Positions 34,239-47,425 are shown, counted from the first letter of the stretch. The stretch: 64,000 nucleotides of DNA from Coenobita brevimanus (GCA_032717465.1 CM064697.1:6776033-6840032), one strand, 5' to 3'. Notes: a model not told the origin generated them from the sequence alone. Program-made: numbers and translations.

Positions 34239-36650
34239 CTCCCTTCATTTTATGCTCTCTTCCACCATTCTGACACGTTGGGGTCAATCTCACTCTTACA
34301 GTTTCACAACTCATATCTTCTGTGCTCACTCTTCACCATTCAACACTCACTCCTCAACTCTCCCTCACCCACTAAACCCTCTGGCATTCATTCAACCCTC
34401 CCATACTCACACCTCAGTTTCTCACATCCAGTGAACTCTCCCACAAAACTCCTCAACTTTCTCCATTCAGCTCTCTCACATTCACATTTTAATCTTCCAC
34501 CTTCACTCTTTATCACTCACATTCACACTTAACTTCCCCCCATTCACACTACCCTCCCACATTCACACTGCAACTTTCCAACATCCATTTAGGCTCACTC
34601 TTCCATATTCACATCTCCCCACATGCACTCTTCCCGTTCACATTCGCTCATCATCATTCCCACTGACTCCTCACACACCCTTACCTCCCATTCGAGCGTG
34701 TCCCATTCTCTCCCACACTCATACATCACTCCCCATCCCGACACCTCGTTAATCACTCAATTTTTCTGCGTGACTTCCCTATCTGATATACTCCACCACA
34801 AATTTATCATCACTCTCTTGAAAGTTCCCAACACCTCTCCCATAATCTCATCCACATCTCTCCCACAGGCTCATCCGCACCTTTCCCACAAACTCACCAC
34901 ACCTCTTCCAGAGACTCATCCACACCTCTCTCACAATCTTATCCACACTTCTTCCAGAAACTCCCCACACTCCTCCCACAATCTCACACAAAGTCTCCAC
35001 ACCCTTCCCACAATCAAATTCAAACTTCTCGTATTATCTCATCCACGCCTTTCCCACAATCTCATCCACACTTCTCCCTCAATCTCATCCACACTTCTCC
35101 CACAATCTCATCCACACTTCTCCCTCAATCTCATCCACACTTCTCCCACAATCTCATCCACACTTCTCCCACAGTCTCATCCACACCTCTCCCACACTCA
35201 TACTCCACCTTCAGCTCGTTTTCCATCAACACCTCAATATCTACTCATCACGGCTCCACTCAAAACTTCCCATCCAGTTAATCATGAATTCCTCTTAAAA
35301 CCTCATCTCCTATTCACAATTCATTTCCCATTCATATTAACTCTCATTCATTCAATATCGTCCACTTATAGTACAACTTTTAGCACTCACACCGAACTTC
35401 TCATTTACACCTTACCTCTCATTCAGATCTCATTTCTGAAGCACACTCACCTCTCCTTCATACCTCACCCCTCACTCATATCACAGTCTCCCGCACACTC
35501 CCCATCCCCCTCACTCAAAACTTTACCCCTCTCTCACACCTCATACCTCGCTCACACTTCACCTCTCACTCAAACGTCACTTCCCACTCATCTCCCCTCT
35601 CTCTCACTTCACTTCTCACTCACCTCCCTCGCTTACCTCACAACCAACACATCTCTCTCGTCTCCTACTACTGTCTCACTTCCCAGTTACTTTCTTATAA
35701 CCTCATTTCTTCTTTACTTATGTCTGATCTCCCATTCACATCCTAACTTCCACCCGTATATCACCCCCCACGCATACACACACACACACACAACCTCTCA
35801 TCTCACCTCTTGCAAGTCTAACATCTCACTCATACCTCGCTCAATATTCCTAGTTTTCACAATCAAAATGATCTTATTTCTCGCCTCATCTCTCATTCGG
35901 TCCTCATCACCCACCTCTCACACAAACTCGCACTTACTCAGCAGCTTATCTTACATCCCTCACACTAACTCTCACTTACTCAAGAACGTGTCATCCATAT
36001 CTCCCGCACCCTGCCTCACGTTCACTCAACTCGTTCTTCCTCTCACCTCTCTCACACTAACTCAGCAGCCCACTTCCCTTTCCCTCACATCTCCTCACAT
36101 CTGTTCAACACTCACTCGACACTTCGGCTCCCTTCATTCCCACCTTTTACCATTTTTCTCCTCCCTTTACCATTTTTCCCACACCCTCTCAACACCTATC
36201 TCTCCTCTCCCCATCTTTCTCACATTTACCCACTTTCCCCTCCCCATTACCTCTCCTTACCTTCCCTTTCCTTCCATTGCTCTCACAGTTACTACTCTCC
36301 CCTTCCTACCACCTTTCCCATATTCACCTAACGCCTCACCTACCTATCCCTTCCAGCTCTCTCACATTTTGTCACTCTTCCCTCCCTACTGTCACCTCGC
36401 CTCCCCTTCCCTCTCATTCCTCTTTCACACAAACTTTCACCTCCCTACCACCTCTCCCACACATCCATTCAACACTTCACCTACCTTCCGCAATCTCTCT
36501 CACACCTTCGTCTCTCCCATCTCTCACACTCTTTCCCTTCTCTCTCATCTCATTCACACTCACTCTCCCCTTCCCACGACCTCTCCCACACCCACTCAAC
36601 TCCTCATCTCCCACACTCACTCACAATAACCCCTTTACGACCTTCCCCAG
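34205..36650 (+). other. 2.4-kb C/T/A-rich degenerate repeat tract
   Basis: It begins with (CA)~16 at 34205-34236 and continues as degenerate CTCACACTCAACTCTCCCAC-like units with almost no G. Because TAG and TGA need G, the + strand is open for 668 codons (34623-36629) of Ser/Thr/His/Pro/Leu with no domain. The composition explains this frame and I do not call it a gene. The tract ends in a good splice-acceptor shape at 36650. Confidence 0.85.
34840..35210 (+). repeat. 23-24 bp minisatellite, ~8 clean and ~8 decayed copies
   Basis: The unit is ATCTCATCCACACTTCTCCC followed by ACA. It is nearly perfect between about 35036 and 35200, alternating CCCACA and CCCTCA variants, and increasingly degenerate to the left from 34840. 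Confidence 0.85.
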
Positions 36651-36717
36651 AGTACTGACCCCCGTGGCTCCATCCATCTCACTCTTTTCCGACAAAACAT
36701 TCGCCCTTCGTCAATAA
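36651..36717 (+). CDS. Candidate 3'-terminal coding exon, + strand
   Basis: The pyrimidine tract ends CTTTACGACCTTCCCCAG, a strong acceptor. After one split base the frame reads VLTPVAPSISLFSDKTFALR then Q and TAA at 36715-36717. AATAAA occurs at 37014 and 37107. The peptide is too short to assign. The adjacent tract makes a chance acceptor likely, so this is a weak call. It would fit as the last exon of a transcript starting at the 33.3-kb promoter candidate. Confidence 0.15.
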
Positions 36718-37640
36718 TCCCGCCTGTCTGCAAGTCCTCCCAGCTGCCAATACCTTTCTTCTTTACGTCTTCATGTGTCTCAACCTTCCCGATCTTATTC
36801 CTTGCCCGATATCATCTCACCGCAAATGCTTAAATGTCTCAGTATGTTATATCTCTAAGTCTTTGCAACAGGTTTTTATCTTACGTCTGACGATAATTTT
36901 ACTTTGATCTTTTCACAAGGCTGTTAACTTACGATAGATAGGTATAAAACAGCAAACAATTACAAGATGTTTTTCAAGCTTCTTTCTTCACTAGGTCTGC
37001 TTTGCTTACTCAGAATAAATTACACAGTATAACCAATGTATCCAGTTTTGTTGATACGGTAAAGGTAGACTGATCTTTCACCCTTTGATTCGTTCTTTGT
37101 TTTTGCAATAAAATGTACATACTTATCCACACTTATTAATCTTCAAAAGGATGGCCATATACACAGGCTACAATATAATAAGCCTATCAATATCTATAAA
37201 CTTAGGTACTGGAAAAATAATCCTGTATTCAAATTAAGCCAACATGGAAAAAAAAAATCAGTGGGGAAAAGAATACAGGAAGAGGAGAACTTTTATTTTT
37301 TCTCCCCTGGCAAGGCGGCCCGAGTGCCAGCCTTCTTGCTCCTCTCCCCTCCACAAACTCTCACAATATGTTCATAGTTTACAAAGTTTCCACCGAGGTA
37401 AAAACCGGCTGTGTGCGTTTATAAGACACATATCAGCGTTATGACTGGATTCTGGGCAGTTCTGCAGAATAATTAAGATCGTTCTCATCTCCACCTCTGC
37501 CTTAAGATTGCACCGCCGCCTCCAAGACTTCCGTTAACGAGGTCCGAAGCTTTCCTTGTAAAAATGACTCCTGCGGAAGGAAAAACTTGAGGCAGCTGAT
37601 CGTCAAGTACTCTAACCGCTGCTTCCCGGAGCCTGCAAGA
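36718..37640. other. Unique gene-free DNA
   Basis: AT-rich to 37230, then more GC-balanced. An ATG-opened 66-codon frame at 37244-37444 has no splice or promoter support. Confidence 0.45.
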
Positions 37641-38360
37641 GGGCGGAACTGAAGAATGCACAAAAACAATAAGCCCATGAATTACTGTGTGTACTGAAAC
37701 TGAACACTACATGAACACACGAAAACAAACTCAAGAATTATTATGTGTACCGAGAACTGAACACCACATGAGCACACGAAAACAATACACTAATGATTTA
37801 TTATGTATATTGAGAACTGAACACATGAACACACGAAAACATTATACCAGTGAATTCTTACGTGCACTAACAACTGAACATCACAAAAGCACACGAAATC
37901 AATAAACCTATGAATTGTTATGTGTACCGAGAACTGAACACCGCATGAACACACGAAAACAACAAACCTATGAATTATTGTGTGTACTGAGAACTGAACA
38001 TCGCATAAAAACATCAACTTATTTTGTATGTTGGGAAGTGCGTGAAGACAATTAAACGAGCCATTATATGCCGAGAACAGCCGGCGACTTATGGCCACTG
38101 AATATTGAACTCGAAGAAAATAATGTAGCAGACTTTACTCTCTATACTAAGAAACGAACACTGAAAAAGAAAGAAGGAAAGAAAAAAGGAAAGGGAGAAA
38201 GAAGCATGATAAAGAACACTGTAAGAAAACATCGAAGTCTGACTTATTTTGTACACACAAGAAAGCAATGAAATATTAAACATTTTGTATATTCAGAACC
38301 AAACACTGTCAGAAAAACAATATAGCATGATATATTTTGTATTTTGAGAATTGACTCACG
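37640..38360 (+). repeat. 57/60-bp minisatellite
   Basis: The marker TGAACA recurs at 37701, 37758, 37818, 37875, 37935 and 37995, with steps of 57, 60, 57, 60 and 60 bp. Each unit carries GTGTACCGAGAACTGAACAC and ATGAACACACGAAAACAA. All steps are multiples of three, and one + frame stays open through most of the array (per-unit peptide ELLCVPRTEHHMNTRKQ), broken by a single TAA near 37903. Decayed copies continue to about 38360. Confidence 0.85.
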
Positions 38361-38823
38361 AATTTTCTTTTATGCTGAACGAGACTTAAAGTACGACGCC
38401 ATCTTTTATATATCATCCTTCAAACTGGGAGATATTTTCTTGTACGTTCCAAAGAGGACTCTCGTACTCAAAAGGGTAGGAAGCGATGTCCATAAACCTC
38501 ATCTCTGCCAGGACGTCTTTTATACATTATTCATATTATCCCCGCACAATTTTTTTCATGAACTCCAAAAAAAAAAGGTACCAATGATAAAAATACACTT
38601 CAACTTGCTGATAGTGCCGCTCGCTGCCCGTCTATCAACAGCACTAGCAGTAATGAAATTCGCTAAAATATATCAACAAACAATACTGCTCGGTGAAACT
38701 GGACGCATGAATGGCCAGGCTGAAAATCTAATGGACAAAAATTTTCCACAAGTCAATCACGTTTCGCATCAGGGTGCGGGGCGGCGACAGCATTTGCATT
38801 TTACGAGTGGTCATGGAAGTTGA
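38344..38823 (+). other. 159-codon open frame of unknown status
   Basis: The frame runs from TTG at 38344 to TGA. It is not low-complexity and lies in AT-rich unique DNA just after the minisatellite. It includes DVFYTLFILSPHNFFHELQK and PMIKIHFNLLIVPLAARLST. There is a run of 10 A inside, no initiator ATG at its start and no convincing splice sites. A frame this long is unusual by chance but not impossible, and I do not recognise the product. Confidence 0.15.
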
Positions 38824-38999
38824 GTCCTTTGGAGGGAACTCTGCATTTTTTTTTCTTTTGTTCCTATTTCCCTCAAGGCCGCGTCATACCGCATACTAAA
38901 GCAGTCTCCATGATCACAAAATCACTGAAAAACGACCATAAAAGATAGGAATTCAGTACCCAGTATTAAATTTCAGTAATTAATATAAAGCCTCGCCAC

Positions 39000-39990
39000 A
39001 CCTCCACCCACCATGCCACGACTCACGTTCCATATTATTACTAAAATACTGAGACAAAAAAATATATATATCCCCAGCACGTACTAAGCTTTATCTTTCA
39101 ACAACAAGCTTCGCCACCACTCATCCCCTCACTATGCTACTAAGATATAATAATAGAAGGGAGTGATTCACCGTCAAATAATTTACTTTATGAATCACTA
39201 TCAACCCCTGCCACGATTCGCCCTCATGTCATACTCTTCCACCAATGTGCTATTAACAGTGACAGCATCAGAAGAAATCTCTCCACCAAATAATACAGTA
39301 CGTCCAACTAATCATATTCCTTCTCTCGCCTTAACACCAGACCTCTATAACATCTCAGTCATATTCTCTCCTTCCAGCCATATTTCACAGTAACACACGC
39401 TAACTTAATCAAACAACCATAGCTCACCACAAAACCACATCACCACAGTACATACACCGTTTCCACTTCATCATCACACCTCATTACAAAACCACACACA
39501 AACGCACACATCACCAGACCATCTCTTTCACTCGCTGGTACACTGGAAACTTCAAAAACTGCGCAGACTTTCCCTCACCGCATCAAAACGCCACCACACA
39601 CTCCTCCCCACTTCACCACCACACCAGTCACATACACTTCGCCTCAAGATCACACAGAATACCCTTACCTCACTCACCATCACACCTCGTATTACTCCCT
39701 CACCGCATCACCACACCACATACTACTATCTCACCATAGCATCACACCAACGAATACTGTCACTGCACCACAAACTGCTCCCTTATCACACCGCCACAAC
39801 ACATACTGCTTACCCACCACACCAAGTATTTCACTCTCAACCCACCACCACACCAGATACTGTCATCTATCCCCACCACCACCACACCACATACTACTTC
39901 CTCTCCTCAATAACAAACAGCTCTCTCAACCTCACCAACACATCACACACTGCCTCCTCGCCCAATAAGAACACAACACAGCTAACTCTC
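39000..39990 (+). repeat. Degenerate CACCA-rich repeat
   Basis: From about 39400, CATCACCACACCACATACTA-like units recur with heavy variation every 25-40 bp and G is nearly absent. The part before 39400 is mostly unique. Confidence 0.55.
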
Positions 39991-40192
39991 TTTCATCTCG
40001 CTAACACATAACAAGTATACAGGTTACCTCAGTCTTACATAGCATATAACCATCAATTATACAGTACATAACTTAGAAATAAACAAAAATAAGCTGAAAA
40101 TTCACACAAGGTTACTTAGTTTCGCGGCAGACTACGTACTACAGGGAAAGGCAACAAGGAAGCAACTCTCGCCGAAAAACTAATCAAGTGGA

Positions 40193-40226
40193 TTGCCTGA
40201 CAACGGTTCTTGCCTGACAACGGTTC
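40193..40226 (+). repeat. 17-bp perfect tandem duplication
   Basis: TTGCCTGACAACGGTTC occurs twice head to tail (40193-40209 and 40210-40226), so the duplication is recent. Immediately after it, GCCTCGTTAGCTC (40228-40240) resembles the 5' end of a tRNA-Met, but no full cloverleaf follows. Confidence 0.9.
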
Positions 40227-40267
40227 TGCCTCGTTAGCTCAAGATGCCGCCTCGACGCTTGAACTCG

Positions 40268-40275
40268 TGACGTCA
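40268..40275. promoter_or_regulatory. CRE-type palindrome TGACGTCA
   Basis: A perfect 8-bp cAMP-response-element palindrome within a small GC-balanced island. There is no TATA box or adjacent exon, so function is unproven. Confidence 0.2.
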
Positions 40276-40318
40276 CTTGAACTTCCGGTGTCACAAACGA
40301 AGCACTGCTCTCACTCCC

Positions 40319-40319
40319 T

Positions 40320-40412
<93 letters not shown>
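40319..40412 (+). repeat. (TC)n-(AC)n compound microsatellite
   Basis: (TC)~18 to 40358 and then (AC)~27 to 40412. The following 40413-41974 is unique with no supported gene. Confidence 0.97.
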
Positions 40413-40415
<3 letters not shown>

Positions 40416-41969
40416 TCGAGAGTGGTCCACAAACAACCAAGAAATGAAATGTCTTGGCACACAAAGAACTGTAGAAAAAAAAAGGGGGGCAAAGGAAAGA
40501 CAGACAGACAGACACTATATACCAAATTACACTTCACTTTGGGGATGGAGGCCAAACAAACCTACAGTGTTAATAAAGTTGTACGTTGCAAGCTTCTGCC
40601 GGCACGCGACCACCTGACCACCCCACACAGGACGTCCTTAAACCACATGCAATATTCAGGGCCGCTCTTACATTCTTGTTTCCCAGCCCCGTGTGCCCTG
40701 ATGCTCTGAGATATCATTGCCGCCGCACCGCCTCCTCCCCAAAGACTCCCCTCATCTTCCTTGATTGTGGGGGAGTGACTCAGACAGGGAGGTAGGAGAA
40801 AGTGAGGGAGATAAGAGAAGGGGACGGAAGGGGGCAGGGAGATAAAGAGACAGGGAAGTAAGGGCAGAGGAGGAAGAGTGTCGGGTCTGGATTTTAGACG
40901 AACAAAAAGGTCCTCATATACAACAGGATTTAAAAGCAACGTCTACTGTCGAGGGGCTGGGCAGGTGTAGGAGTTTATTCTTGATTAACATTTTCACTGG
41001 CAATGGTCGCACCAATCATTTTATTCTGGAAACTCAGAAATCTCATTTACCCATGATATTGCTGTAGACCTCTGCATACCACTCTATGACTATTCACATA
41101 GTTACTGGTAGATAAATGGGTGTGAACACGAGATGATTACTCATATGAAATAACAACTAATTAGTAAGGATGGTAGCTAAATAATAAGAATGATTACCCA
41201 TTTCCAAACATATAAGTCTACTGCTTATCATAGGTAGGCTAATATATTGGCCAAGTAAAAAAACATAAATGAGTTCTCGATTAGGGTTTGTGAATATCAA
41301 TATCATTTCATGAATATCTTCTCATAAATACTAAAATGTGTAAAAAACAAACACCAAGACAGGAGCAATTTTAAACATTCTTAATTTCAACATCAATGGG
41401 ATTATGATGTTATTTCAATGCACAGTGAAACACTAATACTAACCAACGTACCACTTGTGGTATATTTACAAGTTGGAAATCCCTCCCGTACCAGAAAATG
41501 GATTAATAGCTATCGCCTGACGAATATTTTCAATAGTGGGAAGACCCTAAGCAGGCAAAATTATATGATCGAGTAATATAAAGTACATATGATCATGCAT
41601 CACTATAATCACAGTCACATATTCAAATTCACCGAAAGCCAAATCAATACCGATGCATTGAGCACATATAAAATAACATGATATTAAAGTTAGATATCCC
41701 ACAGCATACGTCACTCACCATTTCGTTATTTTTTACAACCAGTCCTGAAGACACATGTATTTTCTCTGCATGCTTTTCCATACACAAATTAACAACCCAG
41801 AGCCCCTCAGCTAAACCCAGAAGCTCCATTCCAACCAAGGCCACACGAATCACTGCAAAATACACCCTAAACTGCTGTTGCAACAAACATAATGCATCTA
41901 AAATAATTACACCAGCACTTTCCACGTCCAACTCACTACACACACTTATCAAGGCCACCCCTATACCAA

Positions 41970-41974
<5 letters not shown>

Positions 41975-42021
<47 letters not shown>

Positions 42022-42230
42022 AACCACAACATCCTAGGAAACAGAAAATTGGTGATAAACGCAAAATATCAGTCTTCCCTAAATTGCTGCATTCCACACA
42101 ATCACAGCATTCTCTTTAGCACACCCCCAATACTGCTCAATACAACTAAGCCCACAGACCCTCAACACAGCTGCACGGTCAAAACAACCCCATTAACCTT
42201 CATTAAAACACACACACACACACACACACC
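41975..42230 (+). repeat. (AC)n arrays
   Basis: (AC)~22 at 41975-42019 and (AC)~11 at 42207-42229, in an A/C-rich stretch (41760-42300) that resembles the 43.3-44.6 kb satellite. Confidence 0.93.
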
Positions 42231-42830
42231 ACCAAAACAGCCTCACCTCTACAACATTAGTACCCGGAAAACTACACACCCCATTACCCCATTAACACCT
42301 TCAGTGCGGTGAAGTCTTATACACATGGTGATTAACGAGCTACATGTTTTCATATATTAATTAGGGAGAAACTAATAACGGAAGATAAAAAAAAACACGA
42401 ATAAAACAATAATATATACATATCAATTATGTGCAGCTTTGAGAGTGTTACTGATTGCTGTTTTCTTCTTACTGGCCAAGATGACTGTCAAGTAAACAAA
42501 ACTGCGTCACAACAAGAGAAAGCTTTCTGTCTCTTCGATTATCGTACAACACAATTTGTGGTCGTGTGCGTGCTTGCAAAGCCATGAAGACAGCAATACT
42601 GACATAAAAAAAACTTTCACTTGTTGATGCTGATATTTTGTTCAACAATCATGATAACATTTTTAATAACAATTATCTGGAATCGCGGTCAATTTTACTC
42701 TCATTGTACATTATTCCTGGTATTAATAACTTATTTTAATTAGTTTGGGAAAGTCCCACCGTAGCAAAAGCGTAAGAAACAATCACTAGCAACCCTCTAC
42801 AGGCCAGCCCTATCATTATATTCCATCTAA

Positions 42831-42858
42831 CGCCAGACGATTTCATTAGTTTCATTCC
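42831..42858 (-). repeat. Single arm of the dispersed element
   Basis: AACGCCAGACGATTTCATTA then GTTTCATTCC matches the reverse of the AATAAAATCGTCTGG core. No inverted partner lies within 200 bp. Confidence 0.6.
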
Positions 42859-42983
42859 ACTGAGTCACAGGAGGCTCAGATCATCATGTTGCGTTGCAAT
42901 TTCGTGTATTATTTTTTTGTGTTTTTTTTTTTTTCAAATTCCTTGATTACAAGGCATCTCCAAAGTTGAATTATGTTTGTAGG

Positions 42984-42987
<4 letters not shown>

Positions 42988-43053
<66 letters not shown>

Positions 43054-43073
43054 ACACACACACACCAGCCTGG
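42988..43073 (+). repeat. (AC)~40 microsatellite
   Basis: AC with one AGAC interruption near 43048. Confidence 0.96.
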
Positions 43074-43339
43074 CTCAAAACAACACACCTCCATATACCA
43101 AATGGCAAAGGGTAACATCCGAACAAAATACTATACTAGACCCATCTCAGCCACGCCAAGGGCACTAAAACAACCCTACACTACACAATTTCAGTCAATA
43201 AAAACACAACGCAACGTTATAAATACCACAGATACCCATCTCAACCAAAAACACGTAACAAGCAACACCCACATTACACTCAACACAAACACAACAGTAA
43301 ATTCAATTCAACCACCCCAACATCGCAAACAACACCACC

Positions 43340-44580
43340 ACCACTTAAAACTCACCTCAACTAATATTAGCAACAAAAAAAAATAAATAAATAAATAAAT
43401 AAATAAATTTAAAAAATCCAAGCCACATAATGATACTCAAGGCACAAAACACAGATATTCACTTTCATTACAGGAAACGCTATAAAAATAATCTTAATAA
43501 TCAAAATAAAACAACTGACCTTCCACAAGCACACCAGCAGCGGTAAAACAGCTCTCCATATTACAGAATAAATGCCATCACAAACATTGCAAACCATTAC
43601 AGCAAACTCATCTCAATCAGTAACAGCCAAAACAATCACAGTTACAAATTCAAACCATCACAACACACTTCTACAGCAAACTCACTTCAAGCACACCAAC
43701 AGCAGAAAACAACATCCCACACTACACGGTTACACTCTCTACAAACACAGCACTACCCTCACCTCAACCAAGCCTATAACCCAAACCAAAATCCCATTTT
43801 ACTCTTCTGTACTCAATATAAACACATCAAGATAGGATACACTACTACAACAAACCCACCACAACCAATGCCATCCACACAAAACAGCCCACATCACACA
43901 ATTACATCCAACACAACACAACAAGGGACCTATTGCAACCACATCACTGCTACTCACAAACACAAAACACCACACTGCCATTGCAGAATCACCTCGAATG
44001 GCCAGAAAACAGCATCCCACACTACAAAATTACACCCTATTCAAACACAACAACAGATTGACTTCAATCACATCAACAATAGTAAAATAGTATCAGACGT
44101 TGCAGAACTCTATCCAAGAGAGATAGAATAGATTCACACCAGTATAACAAAACACAACACTACCACAGCAAACTCACTTCAGCCACAATAGCAATAAAGC
44201 AACAGCCCATAGTACACAATTACACTCAGCACACACAAACAACACTACACCAACCTCATTCACAAAAAAAAGGAAAAATGATACACTACCACAATAAATT
44301 CATTTCAGCCACACCAACAACAGTAAGCACCCTATACTGCATATTTACACCCGGCATAAACACAAGCACAGCAAACTTATCTCATACAATCACAATCAGA
44401 AAATGAACATCCTAAATCACCGAAATACACCCCAAGATAACACACTCCCACAGATAACTACCACACAAATACACCCAACAAAACACACTCCGCAGCAACC
44501 TCACTTCAGCCACACCAATAACAGTAAAACAACACCCCACAGTACACAATTGCACCCAACACACACACAGGCGAAGCAGC
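43340..44580 (+). repeat. Degenerate A/C-rich satellite, ~75-120 bp unit
   Basis: The marker ACAGCAAACTCACTTCAGCC with following ACACCAACAACAGTAAAACA and CACAGTACACAATTACACCC recurs near 43600, 43674, 43851, 44165, 44289, 44368 and 44491. G is nearly absent. An (AAAT)n run at 43380-43408 sits inside. Old and slippage-prone, with no coding signal. Confidence 0.75.
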
Positions 44581-44759
44581 ACTGCAAATTGGACGGATCC
44601 CAGACAACACGCCACGGTCCCACTCCACACAGCATCTTCATAGCAATATCACTCAAAGGTCCGGTACCTGGCGAAGGGCTAGACAAACATTTACCTTTAA
44701 AGTATCGATTCTGGGTAAAAGGCCAAGCGCCCCTCCCCACCCCACCTTTTCTCTAAAAA

Positions 44760-45880
44760 TCCGACGGTGATAATAAATTTGAAGTTCCATCGCGAGCAGC
44801 TGATTTATGAACAGGCGCGCTATGAAAGGAAATCAAGTAAGAGTCGGAGCTAAATTCTGACTATCGCCCTACAGTTCTCCTATTAGAAACAATTATACCC
44901 CACCAGAAGCTTATACAACTTGTCACTAGCAATTTTGACTAACAACCAATTATCTTCATTTAACAATTATACTCCACCAGAAGCGTATGTGATTTGTCAC
45001 GTGGCAATTTTTGACTAACATCAAATTAAATTTATCTCTATGCACTTAAAATTTCATAAAAAAAAACTAAAAGCATGAACCTGGACAATACCCAACTACT
45101 CAGACGACAGAGCCAATAAAAGCTGAGTGCCAAGGGTTTTTTTTCCTCTCGCATACGCATAACGTACATCAAACAATTATTAACGATCAATTTACACTTA
45201 AAAACTTCATAATTACCGTCATTAGAGCTGACAGACACGGCGCAGGCTGGCAATTAACCCGTCCAGACCAGCTTGCCGACATTAAAAGCATTTCGGCGTC
45301 ACAGCTTAATTCCACGCCGCGGGGGCAGGAAGGGAAGCGGCCCGAGATGAACGTGTGTCGGGTCGGGATGAGTGTGTCGTAAACCATGTGTGTGTTCGCC
45401 CTCGCCTACGCCGGGATGATGAATGCGTATAAAAAACTAGAGTCCAATTTGCATGACATAACAGGGGATCATCTGAGGCTTGAGCTTTCCTGGGAGTTCC
45501 ATAGGCAACAAAATTAGAAGGCAATTATGTCACAAGGCGTCTACAAGGAAATTAATTTATTACCACAAGATGGCTTTCGACTGCATCAAGGAATATAATA
45601 TTGTACTGTACCGGACCACACCTGAACCGCGGACAGCATCAGTGTGAAGCGGAGGTTTTGTATACTTTCCGATGTTCATGCTGCTGCGTAACTAGGCCAT
45701 TTCAGGTAATAATTAACCACCAACAAACAGGTGAGTACGTCAAGGCTGTCAGGTGTACCGATCGGAACACCTGTACTACACACTGATGCTGCCGGAGGTT
45801 CAAACGAGGCACACTGTACATAGCACTGCACTAGTACGACACCTTAGAACCAGGAGAAGGAGAGAATGTCACCACACAAA
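44760..45880. other. Unique, partly GC-balanced DNA
   Basis: A TATAAAA at 45429 follows a CpG-containing stretch (45230-45420), and AACAG|GTGAGTACG at 45731 is a near-perfect donor. No initiator, acceptor or coding frame joins them. AATTATACTCCACCAGAAGC occurs twice (44890, 44963), a ~73-bp duplication. Confidence 0.3.
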
Positions 45881-45928
45881 AAATAAAGTAAATAAATAAA
45901 TAAATAAATAATCAATTTCACAAAAAAA

Positions 45929-46305
45929 ACGACTTAGAATCACCAAAACGAATTAACTTCACACAAATCAGACTCAGATACTAACCAAATTTTATTACCA
46001 ATACGATTTAGAATTACCAGAAGAAAATTAATGAACAATGAAGAAAATAGGCTCACACATTGGCCACATTTCTCTTATAAGATGACAAAGGATTACCAGA
46101 AGGCATGATCACCGCACGAAACATACTAATCATACGCCTTAAAGACGACGACTTAGAAGCACCACCGAAAATGAACACTGCACAAAACACACTCACATAC
46201 CGGCCACATATTTCACAAACAAGGCGGCTTAGAATCAACATCAGGAATACTCCGCACAAAACAGATTCACATACTACTCATACTTCACTACTAAGGCGGT
46301 TACGT
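45929..46305 (+). repeat. ~75-bp minisatellite, 5 copies
   Basis: Units beginning ACGACTTAGAATCACC or variants start at 45929, 46003, 46082, 46148 and 46223, with a partial at 46295. Each includes GCACAAAACACACTCACATA and CCACATATTTCAC-like parts. (AAAT)n precedes it at 45890-45910. Confidence 0.8.
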
Positions 46306-46485
46306 ATCGCTTAATTCTTGCACTGCGATGGTCATACTTAATTATTTTATTCTCGTCCATTCAAGACGTTTTTATGTAATAGATAACACTTAAGGCAGTA
46401 AAAGGGTAAAAAAAAAAAAAAAATCCCTGCAATCTCTCACTGATATGATAATGCTTTACACCTTCAGTCCGATGAGGTAGTTTCT

Positions 46486-46620
46486 GTTCTTGCTGCCTGT
46501 AGACGATTTTAATAAACTTTGGATGGCATTAAATAGACGATGAGATTAGACAGCCTATTTTAACCCCTTCACTACCGTTGTGCTCTCCCAAACTAAAAAA
46601 AAAGTCTATAGGTAAGAAGC
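46486..46620. repeat. Palindromic element copy
   Basis: The left arm CTTGCTGCCTGTAGACGATT, TTAATAAACTTTGGATG, lies at 46489-46525. The centre has TTTTAACCCCTTCACTACC (46559). The right arm is decayed (CCCAAACTAAAAAAAAAGTCTATAGG). Confidence 0.6.
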
Positions 46621-46622
46621 AT

Positions 46623-46624
<2 letters not shown>

Positions 46625-46661
<37 letters not shown>
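46625..46661 (+). repeat. (AC)n microsatellite
   Basis: About 18 AC units abutting the palindromic element. Confidence 0.95.
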
Positions 46662-46662
<1 letters not shown>

Positions 46663-47039
46663 CCCAACCCCACACGCACATCACAGTCCCGCACCAGTGA
46701 CTGCACGAAGCTTATTCACGATCGCGCCCACAGACACAAAAAAAAAAACTCTGCCATACACACAAATCACTACCAATGGTCCAACAAAAAGTGAATTAGT
46801 GAGGCGGGCACAACTTGACAGAGTTATTGTTCCAAGCATTGATTTCCTGCCTCTGCTCGTATCGAACCCTGAGTCACTGCCAACACACACCACCCACAAT
46901 CCAATATACGGGTAATACATTTTTCGGCCATCATGTAACCCGTTTCTCCCCACGCAATTAGAAATCACAAGACGAAAAAAAGGAAATAAAACAAATGTAG
47001 AAAGATAGATAGACAGGCAGACAGATAAATAAATAAATA

Positions 47040-47400
47040 AAGTATATGTCTGGACAAAAACATCGATGACTGTGACCTATTTGACCCCAAAACATGACTA
47101 ATAAATTACGACCATCAAATTACTTGTACCTCGCCAAGCAGCGAAAGATAAGTAATACCATAATAATGATAATAATAAAAATAATTATAATAATAACAAC
47201 AACAAAAACTCTCGATAAGGCCATCAAGTTATCTGTTCTTGCCAGGGAATTAAAGATGACAAGATGGGAAATTAATAATAAAAATAACTTTGGATTAGGC
47301 CACCAAGTTACTCTGTTTTCGCCAAGCAGCCAATAATAACAAAATGAGAAAAAATAATAAACATACTATGGATAAGAACATCGGTGACAGAGCAAACCAG
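47040..47400 (+). repeat. ~80-110 bp degenerate tandem repeat, 3 copies
   Basis: GGCCATCAAGTTACTTGT-like segments followed by a CGCCAAGCAGC-like segment and then AATAATAAT occur at 47110, 47219 and 47298. CATCGATGACTGTGACC and CATCGGTGACAGAGC mark the two ends. Confidence 0.6.
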
Positions 47401-47425
47401 TCAAATACATAGTCTGTAAATTTTG

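Noticed and set aside
40228..40300. tRNA-Met-like start GCCTCGTTAGCTC
   Set aside because: No anticodon arm or T-arm at proper spacing, so it is not a tRNA gene. It could be a degraded SINE head.
45428..45740. TATAAAA at 45429 with a strong donor CAG|GTGAGTA at 45731 as a promoter-exon pair
   Set aside because: The spacing has no initiator at +30 and the interval has no consistent exon features. Single strong donors are expected by chance in 64 kb on two strands.
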